64,000 bases of DNA from Eriocheir sinensis (GCF_024679095.1 NW_026111817.1:178501-242500); one strand, 5' to 3'. Counted from the first letter of the stretch, positions 1 through 11,139 are shown. A program made the numbers and translations. The notes: generated from the sequence alone by a model not told the origin.

Positions 1-98
1 AGAGTGTCATTTAAGCAATAGTTATGTGAGGGGTTGTTCCTACCTACACTCAGAATACTGCACTTCCCTACATTGAACTCCATCTGCCATTTATCCGC

Positions 99-1046
99 TC
101 AGTCATATAATCTATTGAGTTCACCTTGGAGAATACTAGCGTCCTGATCCGACTCAATTACTCTACCGATCTTGGTATCATCTGCAAATTTACTAACATC
201 ACTACTAATTCCTGTGTCTAAGTCATTGATATAAATAATAAACAAAAGTGGACCTAATACCGAACCTTGTGGGACCCCACTCGTAACACATCCCCAGTCA
301 GATCTTTTACCATTGATTTGCACTCTTTGCTTCCTATTTCTAAGCCACGCCTTGACCCAGTTCAAAACTTTACCCTCTACTCCGTGAGCCTGTAATTTAA
401 GCAGCAGTCGTTGGTGAGGAACTTTGTCAAACGCTTTACTAAAATCAAGATAGATTACATCATAATTTTCATCTCTGTCAACCGCCTCAAATACTTTATT
501 GTAGAAGGACAAGAGATTGGTGAGGCATGACCTACCTTTGTGAACCCATGCTGCAGTCGTGAATTAAGCTATGTTTCTCTAAATGCTCCTGAATGTTCCT
601 GGCTATTATGGACTCCAGCATCTTCCCTATAACCGATGTTAAGCTAATTGGGCGATAGTTTGAAGCAACTGACCTGTCCCCTTTTTAAAATCGGCGTCAC
701 ATTAGCTACTTTCCATAGGCTCGGCACATATTAGTATTTACCGACATCTTAAAGATGTCGGTTAGTGGGTCACTGATTATATCACCTAGCTCCTTTAATA
801 CCCTCGAAATATCCCGTCAGGACCTGGCGACTTGTTCTTCTTAAGCTTATCTATCTCATCCTGAACTACTTGCCTGGTAATGATTATATCCCTCAATTTA
901 TCGCCATCCCCGCCCTCGTACACCTGAACTCTTTCCGGTATAGTCGTTCGATCCTCCTGTGTGAATACTGAAAAGTAGTGTTCAACAATGTGCTCATATT
1001 TTCGTAAATTTCTACTAGCTCCAATGTTTTTTATATAAGCGGTCAA
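99..1046 (-). pseudogene. LINE-A reverse transcriptase domain, frameshifted
   Basis: RNA-dependent DNA polymerase of the LINE. The longest intact piece, 512-102, gives 137 residues containing YLDFSKAFDKVPHQR, then the catalytic-region words GVPQGSVLGPLLF and KFADDTKI (the ADD motif that binds the metal ions). The frame is closed by TGA at 99-101 where related copies read Trp (the next residues, ADKWQMEFNVGKC, continue in the same frame down to base 1), so this looks like a TGG to TGA nonsense change. Upstream, 1046-795 carries the N-terminal RT words ending KKNKSPGPDGI, and the stretch between is shifted in frame. Not expected to encode an active enzyme as read. Confidence 0.88.
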
Positions 1047-1449
1047 ATTTTCTCCATTGTTATTGTTATATACATATGAAAGAAGCCCTTAGGATTACTT
1101 TTTCGCCTCATTTGCTACTTTGATCTCATAGTTCTTTTTGCTATCCTGGTGTTTTTCTTAACTAATCTAGATAGTTCGACGTACCGACCCCTAAGATGTG
1201 TTTCCCATTCTTTATTTTCTGATAAATTCCTCTTTAACCCAATCTCGTGTTTTAGTCCACGAGTCATCCACTTAGGATCATTGTTTTCTTTTCTAAGTGT
1301 TCGCTGTGGTATATGCTGTTCTTGCCCCTCTACTATTACTCTAACTAAATTATTGTAAGACATTTCTACCTGGTTCTCCTGGCTCTCCAATCCGCAGTTC
1401 TGGCCCTCATGAATCCCTAAATTATCCCAGTTTACCCTTCAAGATATCT

Positions 1450-2210
1450 TCGAAGCCCCTCGTAGTTTGCTCTTCTAAAATCTGGCACTAACACTGGGTT
1501 TGGATCACGGGTTACCGCCCAGTCTAACCTAAAACGAACCGTTCTGTGATCACTATTTCCTAACTCTCCGCCCACCTCCAACTCACGTAGCAAGTTCCCA
1601 TTATTGGTTCGTAAAAAGTCTAATATGTTATCTCCTCTGGTAGGTTCAGTAACTACCTGCTTAAGGAAATTATCTTGTATAACTTCAAGAAAGTCCTCGC
1701 TTCCAGGTCACCCACTAGATCTTCCCAGTCTATATTCCTATAATTAAAGTCCCCCATTACGCAGACATTTCTACTCATACTGCCCTGCCAATCTCTTGTA
1801 GTAATATACTCGTGTCCTGCCTGTTAAGGTTGGGTGGCCCTGTATATAACTCCTAGAGTTAGTTTTTCTTTCCTTTGTAAACGTCCACCCAAACTGATTC
1901 TGAATCCATGTTAGTTTTGACTGAGTTGTTAACTAAACATTTAAGTGAGTCTTTAACATATAGCGCAACTCCACCTCCCTTTCTGCCCCTTCTGTCTTTG
2001 TGAAACATCTGATAACCCGTTATTTCAAATTCTGACCTAAAATTTATATTAGCAAAGTCTATCCATGTCTCAGTGATCGCTATTATGTCAAAATTTTCTG
2101 AACAAGATTAACACCTTAGAAAGTCTATCTTGATTCTGAGGCTCCTGTTAGTATAGAAGATTCTTAGCCCGTCCTCTGTTACTCCTCTAGAATTACTTCT
2201 AAGCTGCCTG
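1450..2210 (-). pseudogene. LINE-A apurinic-like endonuclease (EEP) domain, frameshifted
   Basis: Exonuclease-endonuclease-phosphatase fold that nicks target DNA for target-primed reverse transcription. Minus-strand words in order: RIFYTNRSLRIK near 2160, FDIIAITETWIDFA near 2075, GGGVALYVKDSLKC near 1970, VCVMGDFNY near 1755 (catalytic Asp/Asn) and SDHRTVRF near 1545 (catalytic Asp-His). The order and spacing match the LINE endonuclease family. Frames change several times between these words, so it is a relic or contains sequencing indels. Confidence 0.85.
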
Positions 2211-2280
2211 GTTATATTATGAGCTAGATGTCCCCTCCCATTACTCCTCCCATTGCTCCCATTACTCCTCCCCCCCTCGC

Positions 2281-2402
2281 CTATACTAAAAAATCCCTCA
2301 GGGTACCAAGTGCTCGCTCAAGGGAGTCTGAGAGAGCCTCAACACCCTTGAACGTCAAGTGTATCCCGTCACGGGCGTAGAGGGCGTCGTTGCCAAAGCT
2401 CC
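2281..2402 (-). pseudogene. C-terminal end of LINE-A ORF1 (esterase-like DxxH box)
   Basis: A minus-strand frame ends at TAG (2283-2281) and contains ARDGIHLTFKGVEAL. The DGIHL word matches the last catalytic block (Asp-x-x-His) of the SGNH/GDSL esterase domain known in ORF1 of CR1-type LINEs, and the better preserved LINE-B ORF1 at 44590-45454 has the equivalent DGVHLNP. ORF2 begins shortly after the stop. Upstream of about 2402 the sequence switches to a Tc1-like transposase, so only the end of ORF1 is here. Confidence 0.6.
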
Positions 2403-2680
2403 GTTTGCACTGCAACGTTGACTTGTATGTTTCTTGTTATCTCGACTGTCGTCGTGAGAGGGTTCTGGGTGGCTGACTGAATGATGGAGTCGCCTTCTTG
2501 CCGGGTGGTGTGACGAGGGCCTCAACACCTTTTTGTATTTTCTAAACTTTCAGTCTCTCCATACCTCCTTTTCCATCGTTGGACTGTTCTTTTACTGATC
2601 TTCATCATCCCGGCTATTTTCTTTGTTAACATATCAGCATTGGCCAAATCATCGACAGTTGTCTCCTTCCTGCAAGGAAG
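2402..2680 (-). pseudogene. Tc1-like transposase N-terminal helix-turn-helix region, broken
   Basis: The minus strand encodes a bipartite helix-turn-helix region like that at the N terminus of Tc1/mariner (IS630) transposases. The first part has KKIAGMMKISKRTVQRWKRR then ETESLENTKRC; after an in-frame TGA it continues GPRHTTRQEGD and NPLTTTVEITRNIQVNVAVQ, where the family has a GRPR linker and a second helix-turn-helix ending VQTVRRR. The reading stops exactly where LINE-A ORF1 sequence begins, so the DDE catalytic domain is absent. Either a LINE inserted here or a Tc1 relic was captured next to it. A host pipsqueak-like or paired-like protein is a weaker alternative. Confidence 0.65.
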
Positions 2681-2912
2681 CGCCGCGGTGCCGTGTGCAA
2701 AATGGCGTCGTGTGCATTCAACCGCCAGTCACGGTCAAGCGAGCGTTTGTGAAGGGTTATTATATCATTATTTAGGATTATGAAAATAACACATAAATGT
2801 GTGATTTCATTTCAGTTACAATGTTCTCATGATTTGAGTATAACCATGGAAAATATTTATTATTTAAGGGAAGGTACAACATCATCCCTGTACGGTAGTG
2901 GGAGGGTATGGG

Positions 2913-2913
<1 letters not shown>

Positions 2914-2991
<78 letters not shown>

Positions 2992-3020
2992 ATCCACAGA
3001 TTCATCCATCCATCCATCCA
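2914..3020. repeat. (GA)n microsatellite with short (CATC)n tail
   Basis: About 75 bases of uninterrupted GA dinucleotide at 2914-2989, followed by CATC repeats near 3003-3020. Arginine/glutamate or leucine/serine open frames across it are low-complexity artefacts. Confidence 0.97.
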
Positions 3021-3495
3021 GCCAGTTAGAGAGACAGACAGACAGAATATTAATTTTCCGTTGATACATGCCCACAGCGAGAGAGAGGTATGGTAGCGAG
3101 TGTCTGCGGGGCCACGTTCGGGTGTCTACTAGTAGGGTTCGCGGTAGTCAGTAATACGGGAGATGGTTACAAGGGGCTATTGTAGTTATGTAATGGACTT
3201 GATATTGTAGAGGTGTCATGTTGGCTCTTGAACAGAAGTTGTATGAGGGTCGTAAGTAGTGTGGGAGGGTTCAAAAGTGGCTGTGCTGACCAGAGTAGGT
3301 GTATGGCAGCGAGGACTTCTGTAGTAATGGTGGAAGGAAGGAAAGAAGGAAGGAGGAGAAGAAGACGAAAAGGAAGAAAAGTAGGAGAGAGAGGAAGAAG
3401 GTGGACGCTGCTCCCGCAGTCTTCCAGAGGCCCATAGACTCCGCGGGAAGCTTCCAGCACAACACTATGTTATCAAAGTAGCGTGCTCAGTGATA

Positions 3496-3683
3496 ATGGT
3501 GATCTGTGGTGTATATGGGTGTTACAGTGGCTCAACTGCGGAAAGTCGTCAAGGTGTTAAGTTCATTATGTTTCCTAGAGACAAACACACCTTGAAGAAG
3601 TGGATTTTGGCCTGCAAACGAAAATATTAATATAGTGAGGGTGAAGTCTGCGCGGGTGAGGTCCAAACATTTTCTAAGAAAGT
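3496..3683 (+). pseudogene. THAP-type zinc-finger domain, frameshifted
   Basis: From ATG 3496 the plus strand encodes 44 residues to a stop at 3628-3630: MVICGVYGCYSG, then KFIMFPRDKHTLKKWILACK. This is the front half of a THAP C2CH DNA-binding domain: Cys-x4-Cys, the FP-x-D motif and the Trp of the core. The rest is in the next frame, NIVRVKSARVRSKHFLRK ending near 3683, matching the usual ARVCSKHF end of the domain. A one-base shift in an A-rich run separates the halves. The third zinc ligand (Cys of CSKHF) reads Arg, while the His is kept. THAP domains occur in P-element-type transposases and in host transcription regulators; nothing around it shows which this was. Confidence 0.65.
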
Positions 3684-4088
3684 GATAACATCAAAGAAAA
3701 GCCAACAAAGCTCCATAGTAAAAGTTTGGTAAAGGTAAATTCATTTCGTAAAAAAATTGCGTAAATATTATACAATATAAAGATATGTATAAAAAAAAAA
3801 TCCATTATATACAGGATTAGTTACCCCTGCAAATTAAGCTATAGAACACTAATGTTCATAAAAGTTTAGAAAACGTACATCGATGGTTAACAGACCAATC
3901 AATATTTCTGCAGCTTGTTTACCATGTTTCTCACATTATTTATATTATTGTATAGTATTAGCTGCCTAATTTAATGACTTATCCTAAGCAATGAAAAAGG
4001 CACAAAATATGACCGTGAATAAGAATAAATAAGGGTTTTCTAGTACATTTTATACCGAGAGAGTGAACCAGATGACATACCGCAGTCA

Positions 4089-4182
4089 TGACGTCATCGA
4101 TGACGTTTCAATGGGCTATCCTTATAGTATATCATCATAACGGAACCCCCACCCCCCCACATTGGACGGCAGCGTGACGTCA
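4089..4182. promoter_or_regulatory. Cluster of CRE-like sites with a 16-bp palindrome
   Basis: Full TGACGTCA sites lie at 4089-4096 and 4175-4182, with an extra TGACGT at 4101. The first overlaps a perfect 16-base palindrome ACGTCATCGATGACGT (4091-4106). These are consensus binding sites for CREB/ATF bZIP proteins. Function is inferred from sequence only; no adjacent gene is certain. Confidence 0.35.
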
Positions 4183-4228
4183 TTGCATGCATAATAAAGC
4201 TGTGTAATGAAACACACGAGAAAAAAAA

Positions 4229-4308
4229 AATCCTGCTCCCGTCGGGAATCGAACCAGCGATCATCGAGGATGGTATGCTCCGCATTAACCACTCGGCCAT
4301 GGAGACGC
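4229..4308 (-). repeat. tRNA-like pol III unit (tRNA-derived SINE head or pseudo-tRNA)
   Basis: On the minus strand, GTCTCCATGGCCGAGTGGTT supplies a tRNA A-box (TGGCCGAGTGG) and 40 bases on, GGTTCGATTCC is a canonical B-box. A run of ten T immediately follows (plus strand A at 4221-4230), as expected of a pol III terminator. Acceptor and anticodon stems pair poorly, so a functional tRNA is unlikely; it resembles a Ser/Leu-type tRNA relic. Confidence 0.55.
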
Positions 4309-4611
4309 CCTTCTTATGAGGGGAGCTAGGGAAGAGTTGGTCATCAGGCCGGCCGGTCAGCTGCAATACAAAGTAAAGCCAGCGCAAAATAAATAATTAT
4401 AAGAAATACTAAGCTTTGCAAATTCCTGTTCTTTAAGGTATGTCCATAAGATACACCTCTACGTAGAGCAAGAGAGTTTCGATAAACAAGTTTTGGATCA
4501 CTTACTTAATTAACCGACGCGTCCTTGGCATCTTAAGTATAAACGTGAATGGGCTCAGTCCGAATTCTTACTTGACCGACGCGTCCTTCCCAGCAAACCA
4601 GCACCGTTAAC

Positions 4612-4750
4612 AGAAGGGCGGCCACCGTCGGCAAAATTTGTGACGTAAATTGACGGAGGCCTCGTACTCCAGCAAATATACAGTCGGCAGAAGGGCGGCC
4701 ATCAGCAAAATTTCTGACGTCAAATCGATGGATGGCCTCCGTACTCCAAA
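4612..4750 (+). repeat. Tandem duplication, ~75-bp unit
   Basis: The block starting CAGAAGGGCGGCCACCG near 4612 recurs from 4688 with the same order of landmarks (AGAAGGGCGGCCA, GCAAAATTT, TGACGT, GGCCTC, GTACTCCA). Each unit carries a TGACGT word, one a full TGACGTCA at 4715-4722. Just upstream, GACCGACGCGTCCTT also occurs twice (near 4512 and 4574). Confidence 0.8.
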
Positions 4751-4910
4751 GACTTTAATTATCATCTCCTGCAGTGACATGCTGTAAATGCGTATGTAAA
4801 AGACGTTGTTTATGAATGTGACCCAATGGTATGTATGTGATGGATAATGAATCGATCGGTCTTTCCAGAAACTGCAAACGACCATGGGCATATAATGTAT
4901 ACACTTATGT

Positions 4911-4911
<1 letters not shown>

Positions 4912-4962
<51 letters not shown>

Positions 4963-4974
4963 GCGCGTGCGCGC
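4912..4974. repeat. (CA)n microsatellite followed by GC alternation
   Basis: Uninterrupted CA from 4912 to 4960, continuing as GCGCGCGTGCGCGC. The whole tract alternates purine and pyrimidine, the pattern that can adopt Z-DNA. Confidence 0.97.
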
Positions 4975-5189
4975 ATAACACAATTAACATTCACCAGTGA
5001 CGTGAATCCTTCTTCGATTTTTTTTTTTTTTTTTGTAATTCAATCATTGTGTTATCATCATTAATATATGTAAATTAAAATGAAATTATGTACTACGTGG
5101 AGTTCTATACCCATAATGTGATGCGAAAAAAAGGCGGGCAATCATGATGTGCTCGCTGGAACGCCGGCGGGCGTTGTCACGGGCGATAT

Positions 5190-5945
5190 TGACCCTCGGG
5201 CAAAATTGAGCCCGGGCATCCACATGCCTCTGTTATCTTAAGCTCGTGTATGTGGGCTTCTTTTCGACTGATATGGCGTCTAGAGCTAGCATGATCATCA
5301 TTCTTTATTATGATGACAAAGACCATGTCAAAATTTGCCTCATTAAATAAGAAATTACATAAAGTTCGGTAGCTTTTCCTCGTCGCCAAGCCATCCTCCA
5401 GCAGCGCTCCGACACCCATGATCGCATGATCCTTATTCATTTTCTCAGAAATAGGATACCAATCACATTTACATCAACATATTTCCACAGGTAAATACTT
5501 AGGGCATGTTCACACCAAGTTGCGACGCCTGAGATTTATTAATAATGACAGGGGAAGGAAAATATAGGCCCTGTCATCGACAAAACTGAGCCTCGGGCAT
5601 AATTGAGCCTGGGGATCTATATGCTCCAGATTTCTTCGCTATTATATGTTGTAAGATCGTTCTGTTGACATATATGAGTAGATTAACGCTTTCTGTATCT
5701 ACATTTTGAAGGAAAACGCAAAGTTCGCCTAGTAAATAAGAAATTACATAAAGTTCGGTAGCTTTTCCTCGTCGCCAAGCCATCCTCCAGCAGCGCTCCG
5801 ACACCCATGACCGTACATTAATTTTTCACAAAAAATAGGATACCAATCACATTTGCATCAACATATTTCCACAGGTGAATATTTAGGGCATGTTCACACC
5901 AAGTTGCGACACCTGAGATTCATTAATAATGACAGGGGAAGGAAA
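5190..5945 (+). repeat. Two-copy tandem duplication, ~380-bp unit
   Basis: 5190-5565 and 5575-5945 share the same landmarks in order: CCTCGGGC.AAATTGAGCC, AAATAAGAAATTACATAAAG, CGTCGCCAAGCCATCCTCC, GATACCAATCACATTT, GGGCATGTTCACACCAAG and AATGACAGGGGAAGGAAAA. The middle part differs, and a minus-strand open frame (ALLEDGLATRKSYR...) appears in both units because of the duplication. The word GGGCATGTTCACACC resembles Harbinger-type terminal repeats, but no inverted partner was seen. Confidence 0.85.
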
Positions 5946-6093
5946 AATGTAGGGCCTTCCTTGTCTCTAATTTGGCGACGTCCATGAAACCGTACACGGC
6001 CTGAGATGGTGCCAAGGACCAGGGCGTCTAAGCAGATAAAGCATCAACCTCAACTACTACTGCTACAAGCCTGCATCTTGCCATTTCAACGTA

Positions 6094-6119
6094 ATGGAGC
6101 AAAATAACCTCGATCAAAG
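6094..6119 (+). CDS. Candidate first coding exon of an unrecognised host gene
   Basis: ATG at 6094 opens MEQNNLDQ and runs into a strong donor, CAAAG followed by GTAAGT, after base 6119, leaving a split codon AG. Just downstream of the duplicated 380-bp block. The only partner exon found with a matching phase is 9203-9322, where T completes a Ser codon. No known family is recognised. Both parts are short, so this could be chance; the donor and the phase agreement are the main support. Confidence 0.35.
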
Positions 6120-6121
6120 GT

Positions 6122-9100
6122 AAGTCTTTGAATCTTATTTTTACCTTTTTACCCTCTTTTCAGGTCAGGTTACGTTAAGGGCGAGGTTAAGTTATGGGGG
6201 TGTGTTATGTGTTAAGGATTAGGTTATGATAGGATACTTACTATGGGGGTCAAATAACCCTGGCTAGGAGGTTATGATGTTGGTTTTGGGAAATTTACAT
6301 AGATTTGTTGGAAATTCTTGCCAAATCTCGCCTATTGAGGCCTCCCCCACCTAAACTTTGCTTTTTCTGACAATTCCTCAGGGTTGTTGGGGCTAGGAAA
6401 GGATGACCAATACAAAGAATTGGAGGAGGAGTTGTATAGATATACCATTTGAACCCAAAATATATGCGTAAAATTCCAAGCAATGCTGATATCGATTTTT
6501 TAAAAGATGGCGTTGGCTACTGACCAAGACAGCATTAGATATTGATCAGGATGGGGTTAAGGTACTGACCAAGGTGGCATTAGGTTTGTTCGAGTAACTA
6601 GGTTAGATTTAGGCTGGATTAGCTTTGGTTAGGTTTAATTATACGAACATGCGAACAAATTTTTTTTGTTTTTTGGGGTGAATATATACTGTACTATAAG
6701 TTCACCTGTCTCAGATTTTCAGATGAAACTATACTTTTCATTTTCATCGCAAATGAACCTTTTTAAACCCTTCCCTACATAACTGAAGGATTTCCGACAA
6801 AAATAAGCAGATTCATATTGTGCAAAAGCACCAAATTCTACCAGAAAATGTATTTTCATCTTCAAGCATGTGGTAGATTACAGTTTTGGGCAATATTCCC
6901 TAACCTAATCCAACTTAACACATTGACTGGTACTCATTGGCACTGGATCAGTACCTAATGCCACTTTAGCCATTACTATCATCACTTTGCTCAGTATTTA
7001 TCGCCATCGGTCAGCATTTAGATTTGAATCTCCTCTTACCCCCCCTTCTTCCTCTGCCGGGTAGACCATCATGGCAGGTTGATGTGGTGGACTCTGGAGG
7101 AAATGATAAATTATATAAAACTAATATCGCAGGAATGAACATTCTGACAGTAAGATATACACCATTGTGTTGTATGTGACCCAAGTTCTTCATTAAGAAC
7201 AACAATGTTTTAGCAATGAGATAGGTGAACTTATCAATTTTTTGTGTTTTGGTTGCTTTGTTAATTAATTTTGTCATAAATGTGTAACTTCTGAGGAGGA
7301 ATGAGGTGATAAAAACTGAATTACAACAGAAACAATGAGATTCATTTAAAACACATCTAAATCTACTAGAAGAATGTATTTTCATTCACCATTAGAGACA
7401 GGTACTAATCCTATTACTGTATTTATAAACAATTTATTCAAATATAATATTTTCTTTCTGGAAAAAATAAAGCGGAGTGTGTGTCAATTTTTTTCAATTT
7501 TTCAAGTTGACAGTTTTATATTATTCCTCATAAGGAAAACCATCATGAAATACTGGCCAGAAAAAAAAAAGTGTCTGTGCCTAGAAATATAATTGGCTAA
7601 ATGAAACCTATCCTGAACTTCCTGGTCAAACCCCTAATGCCCACACTTGGTCCAGTACTAATGCTTTAATCAGAACCTAACGCCACCTATGGTCAGTAGT
7701 GATTTTTTGCACCACCCTCATTTTCGACCTATCTCTTTGTCAGAGGGATATAAATGCTATCCATTGGGTAGCTTTATCATAGGGACTGCATTTTAACAAC
7801 ACAATAAGAGTAGTACTAAGATGTCAGACTTGTCTCTGGAACCCGTACACCAGACTGCTTGGGTATTCTGGTAGTTCTAACAGTCTAAAATTCCACTCTC
7901 ACCTCAAAAATCAGTCAGTAAAAGCAGCAGGACTGGCCTAACAATTCCATATTCCCCAGACTCTACTCTTTGCACAAATAATGGAGTTCATGAAAGTATC
8001 CCTTTCTAAAATCCTTTGTTAGAGTTAGGGTCCCCTTATCAGATGGATCTAACCAATGACAGTCTCTCGAGCTAAACTATTCTGATTGCACAAGGAATTT
8101 GAAAAGTCTTCACACTGTATATGTAGGCTACTTAGATCAGATTTCATTTGACTGTTGGAGGATATTCCATGGAGAATCAACAATTGGCTTAATTTTGACC
8201 TTTTTCCTGCTACCAGTACCATGAATGTCACCAGAGGTCCACACACATTAAACTTTCATAAACCCCAAACTAATGTTGCATATAGATGCTATTTTTTTTT
8301 TAGCATAAAATTCATTGATCATTAAATTCCTTAGTTACCTGACGAGGTTGTGAATTGCTGATTCCATTTAAGATTTTTTTTTTTCCTGATTATCAGGGGA
8401 TTTTTTTTTATTATAATTATTTTTTTTTTTAATGGGTTGGTAAAGCGCTTGGCATATTAGAGGCTTATCCGTGTAGGGGCCTGATGGTCGGCCATAGCCC
8501 GTCATGTACCAAGGCAGTGCAATTGTTTTATAATGGTGCCGTATTATTGTTGGCTCATGCTTCCCTCAGGCTCATTCTTGAGTCCTTGCGCTGTAGAAGC
8601 TTCTTCTCAGAGTCCGGGTCGATAGGTGAAATTCTTCCACGACATCATGTGGGTGAGTCTTAGGCCACTTGGCAAATATATAACTATACATAGACTAAAC
8701 CCCACAACATTATCCATACTATTTGTGAGCAGGTTGTTCTTGATGATACATAGCGACACTATCCAGCTCCTTCCAAACAGTAATTACTACACCATCTTAG
8801 TACTAAATCTGTGGTAGTGCTGGCGTCCCAACAAATTCTAGATGCCTCATTTATATACTACCAAATTTCCTTTATGAACTATTTGACTGGTGAGTTAAGA
8901 TTAGCCAACCAGGTGAGTAAACCCAACACCTGGTCAGAAATTGACAAAAGTTAAAATACATTGGATATTATGGTGCTGCAGAAACGTGAGAGCCCACATC
9001 TCACACTATGATAGTCAATTAAATTGCTTCATAAAGGGAACTATTGGTTTTTGCACTACCACCCAGGAACTAGGTTAGAGCAGGGGCTGCTTATGTAAGC

Positions 9101-9202
9101 TAGAAGAATTTTGGTAGACCTATAATGTTTTTAGACTCCCAACATATTGTTATCTGATGGCTGCAACTTAATATTCTTATTAGATTGTATGGTTCATTTC
9201 AG
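6122..9202 (+). other. AT-rich non-coding stretch (putative intron)
   Basis: Low-GC sequence without recognisable coding domains. It contains repeated G/T-rich words such as GGTTAGGTT near 6160-6640 and an unassigned GC-richer patch at 8430-8680 (GGGCCTGATGGTCGGCC and onward) that looks like part of an interspersed repeat. Short open frames here show no domain. Confidence 0.4.
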
Positions 9203-9322
9203 TGAGCAAGAGTTTGTGCGTTTGCATTACTGTGAAGCAGTGGCTGCAAGGGAAGAGCCAACATGTCATACACAAGAAGAAGAACCTGAAGAGATTAAAA
9301 GAAAAATGCTCTCTTGATGAAG
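9203..9322 (+). CDS. Candidate second coding exon, acidic, unrecognised
   Basis: The acceptor TTCATTTCAG precedes 9203 and a donor GTAAAT follows 9322. Joined in phase to 6094-6119 the frame reads EQEFVRLHYCEAVAAREEP, then a glutamate-rich stretch TCHTQEEEPEEIKRKM, and meets TGA at 9315. If the five-A run before ATGCTC is one base too long (a likely homopolymer error), the frame instead continues KRKCSLDE to the donor and the exon stays open. Looks like ordinary coding sequence in composition, but no domain is recognised and no further exon was identified. Confidence 0.38.
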
Positions 9323-9390
9323 GTAAATTTGAGGTTAAGTTACCTATGAATAGCTAAATATTTTTTTTTCCACAGGGGAACCTCATAAGA

Positions 9391-9840
<450 letters not shown>

Positions 9841-10105
9841 AATTAAGAGTATGAAGAATTGATAAAGTCTCCAATACTAGGCCTTTGCGTGAAGAGTTGG
9901 TTATTAAAGGCGCAGTCAATCCTACATCAATCACGTTGCACATGAAACAGCACCAACAATAAACACAGTAGATACAAAGTGATTACAAAAGTAATAGGAG
10001 TGATACTAGGGGTGAACGAACATACAGAAACAATAAATGATTAGCGAAGGAAGATGAAGTGGTGGAAAATAATAATGAATTAGTTATAATAATCCACTTG
10101 ATATC

Positions 10106-10123
10106 ATCCCGGACAGGCCCCCA
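10106..10123 (-). promoter_or_regulatory. Putative LTR-retrotransposon primer-binding site (tRNA-Pro type)
   Basis: On the minus strand TGGGGGCCTGTCCGGGAT closely resembles the sequence complementary to the 3' end of tRNA-Pro that primes many LTR elements. It follows TGTAACA by a few bases, as a site just inside the end of a 5' LTR ending in CA would. The LTR would then occupy bases above 10129. No second LTR or pol gene was found in the window, so the element, if real, is partial. Confidence 0.4.
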
Positions 10124-10659
10124 ATAATGTTACATGAGCGACACAGATAGTTTTGTCTAGGGGTGATAATTTAAGAAACTGGTACCACCCGAACATTAAA
10201 TGGGGTGATGGAAATACGAAGAAGATGATCCCTTAACATAAATTTAATGTATAAGTTAAGAAACAACAATATTAACCTTTACACTGTAAGTAAGTGAGAG
10301 AGTAATTTGCTGTGTTACTTGCTCTTAAAGACCTTATGGTCGTTTTAAATCAAGAAATAAATGGCATTGTGAGGTCACATAAGCACAAAATAGTTCAATA
10401 CGAGTATGGAAAATAACAAAGATAATATACCAAAAACGAAGATTGGGAAACCAAAAGACAAAATGACACACAGATAACAATGAGGAAAAGAAAACACAAA
10501 GAGAAACCCACAATAATAATGACAATACAATAATAATAGATAATAATAACCTACCACTAATGAATAAATGGATGATAATCATAGATGAATTTGGATGAAT
10601 GAAAAGATAAGATGGACACAAGAATGATGAGATATGAAAATAGTATTGTTCACCTCCTA

Positions 10660-11130
<471 letters not shown>

Positions 11131-11138
11131 AAGCCCAG

Positions 11139-11139
<1 letters not shown>

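Larger units (their letters stand above)
1..2402 (-). mobile_element. LINE-A copy 1, CR1/L2-like non-LTR retrotransposon, partial
   Basis: Read on the minus strand this holds, 5' to 3', the end of ORF1 (2402-2281), then ORF2 with an endonuclease (about 2210-1450), a linker, and a reverse transcriptase (about 800 to the window edge). Diagnostic words are GDFN and SDHRTVRFRLDW in the endonuclease, SNYRPISL-like and LDFSKAFDKVPHQRL in the RT, GVPQGSVLGPLLF and FADDTKI. The 3' end lies beyond base 1. Several frameshifts and a nonsense codon make this copy inactive as read. Two more copies of the same family are at 24336-27000 and 43137-44545. Placement near CR1/L2 rests on the motifs and on an esterase-type ORF1 end; clade is not proven. 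Confidence 0.9.

Noticed and set aside
4229..4308. Functional tRNA-Ser or tRNA-Leu gene
   Set aside because: A- and B-boxes are present but acceptor and anticodon stems do not pair well; kept only as a tRNA-like unit.
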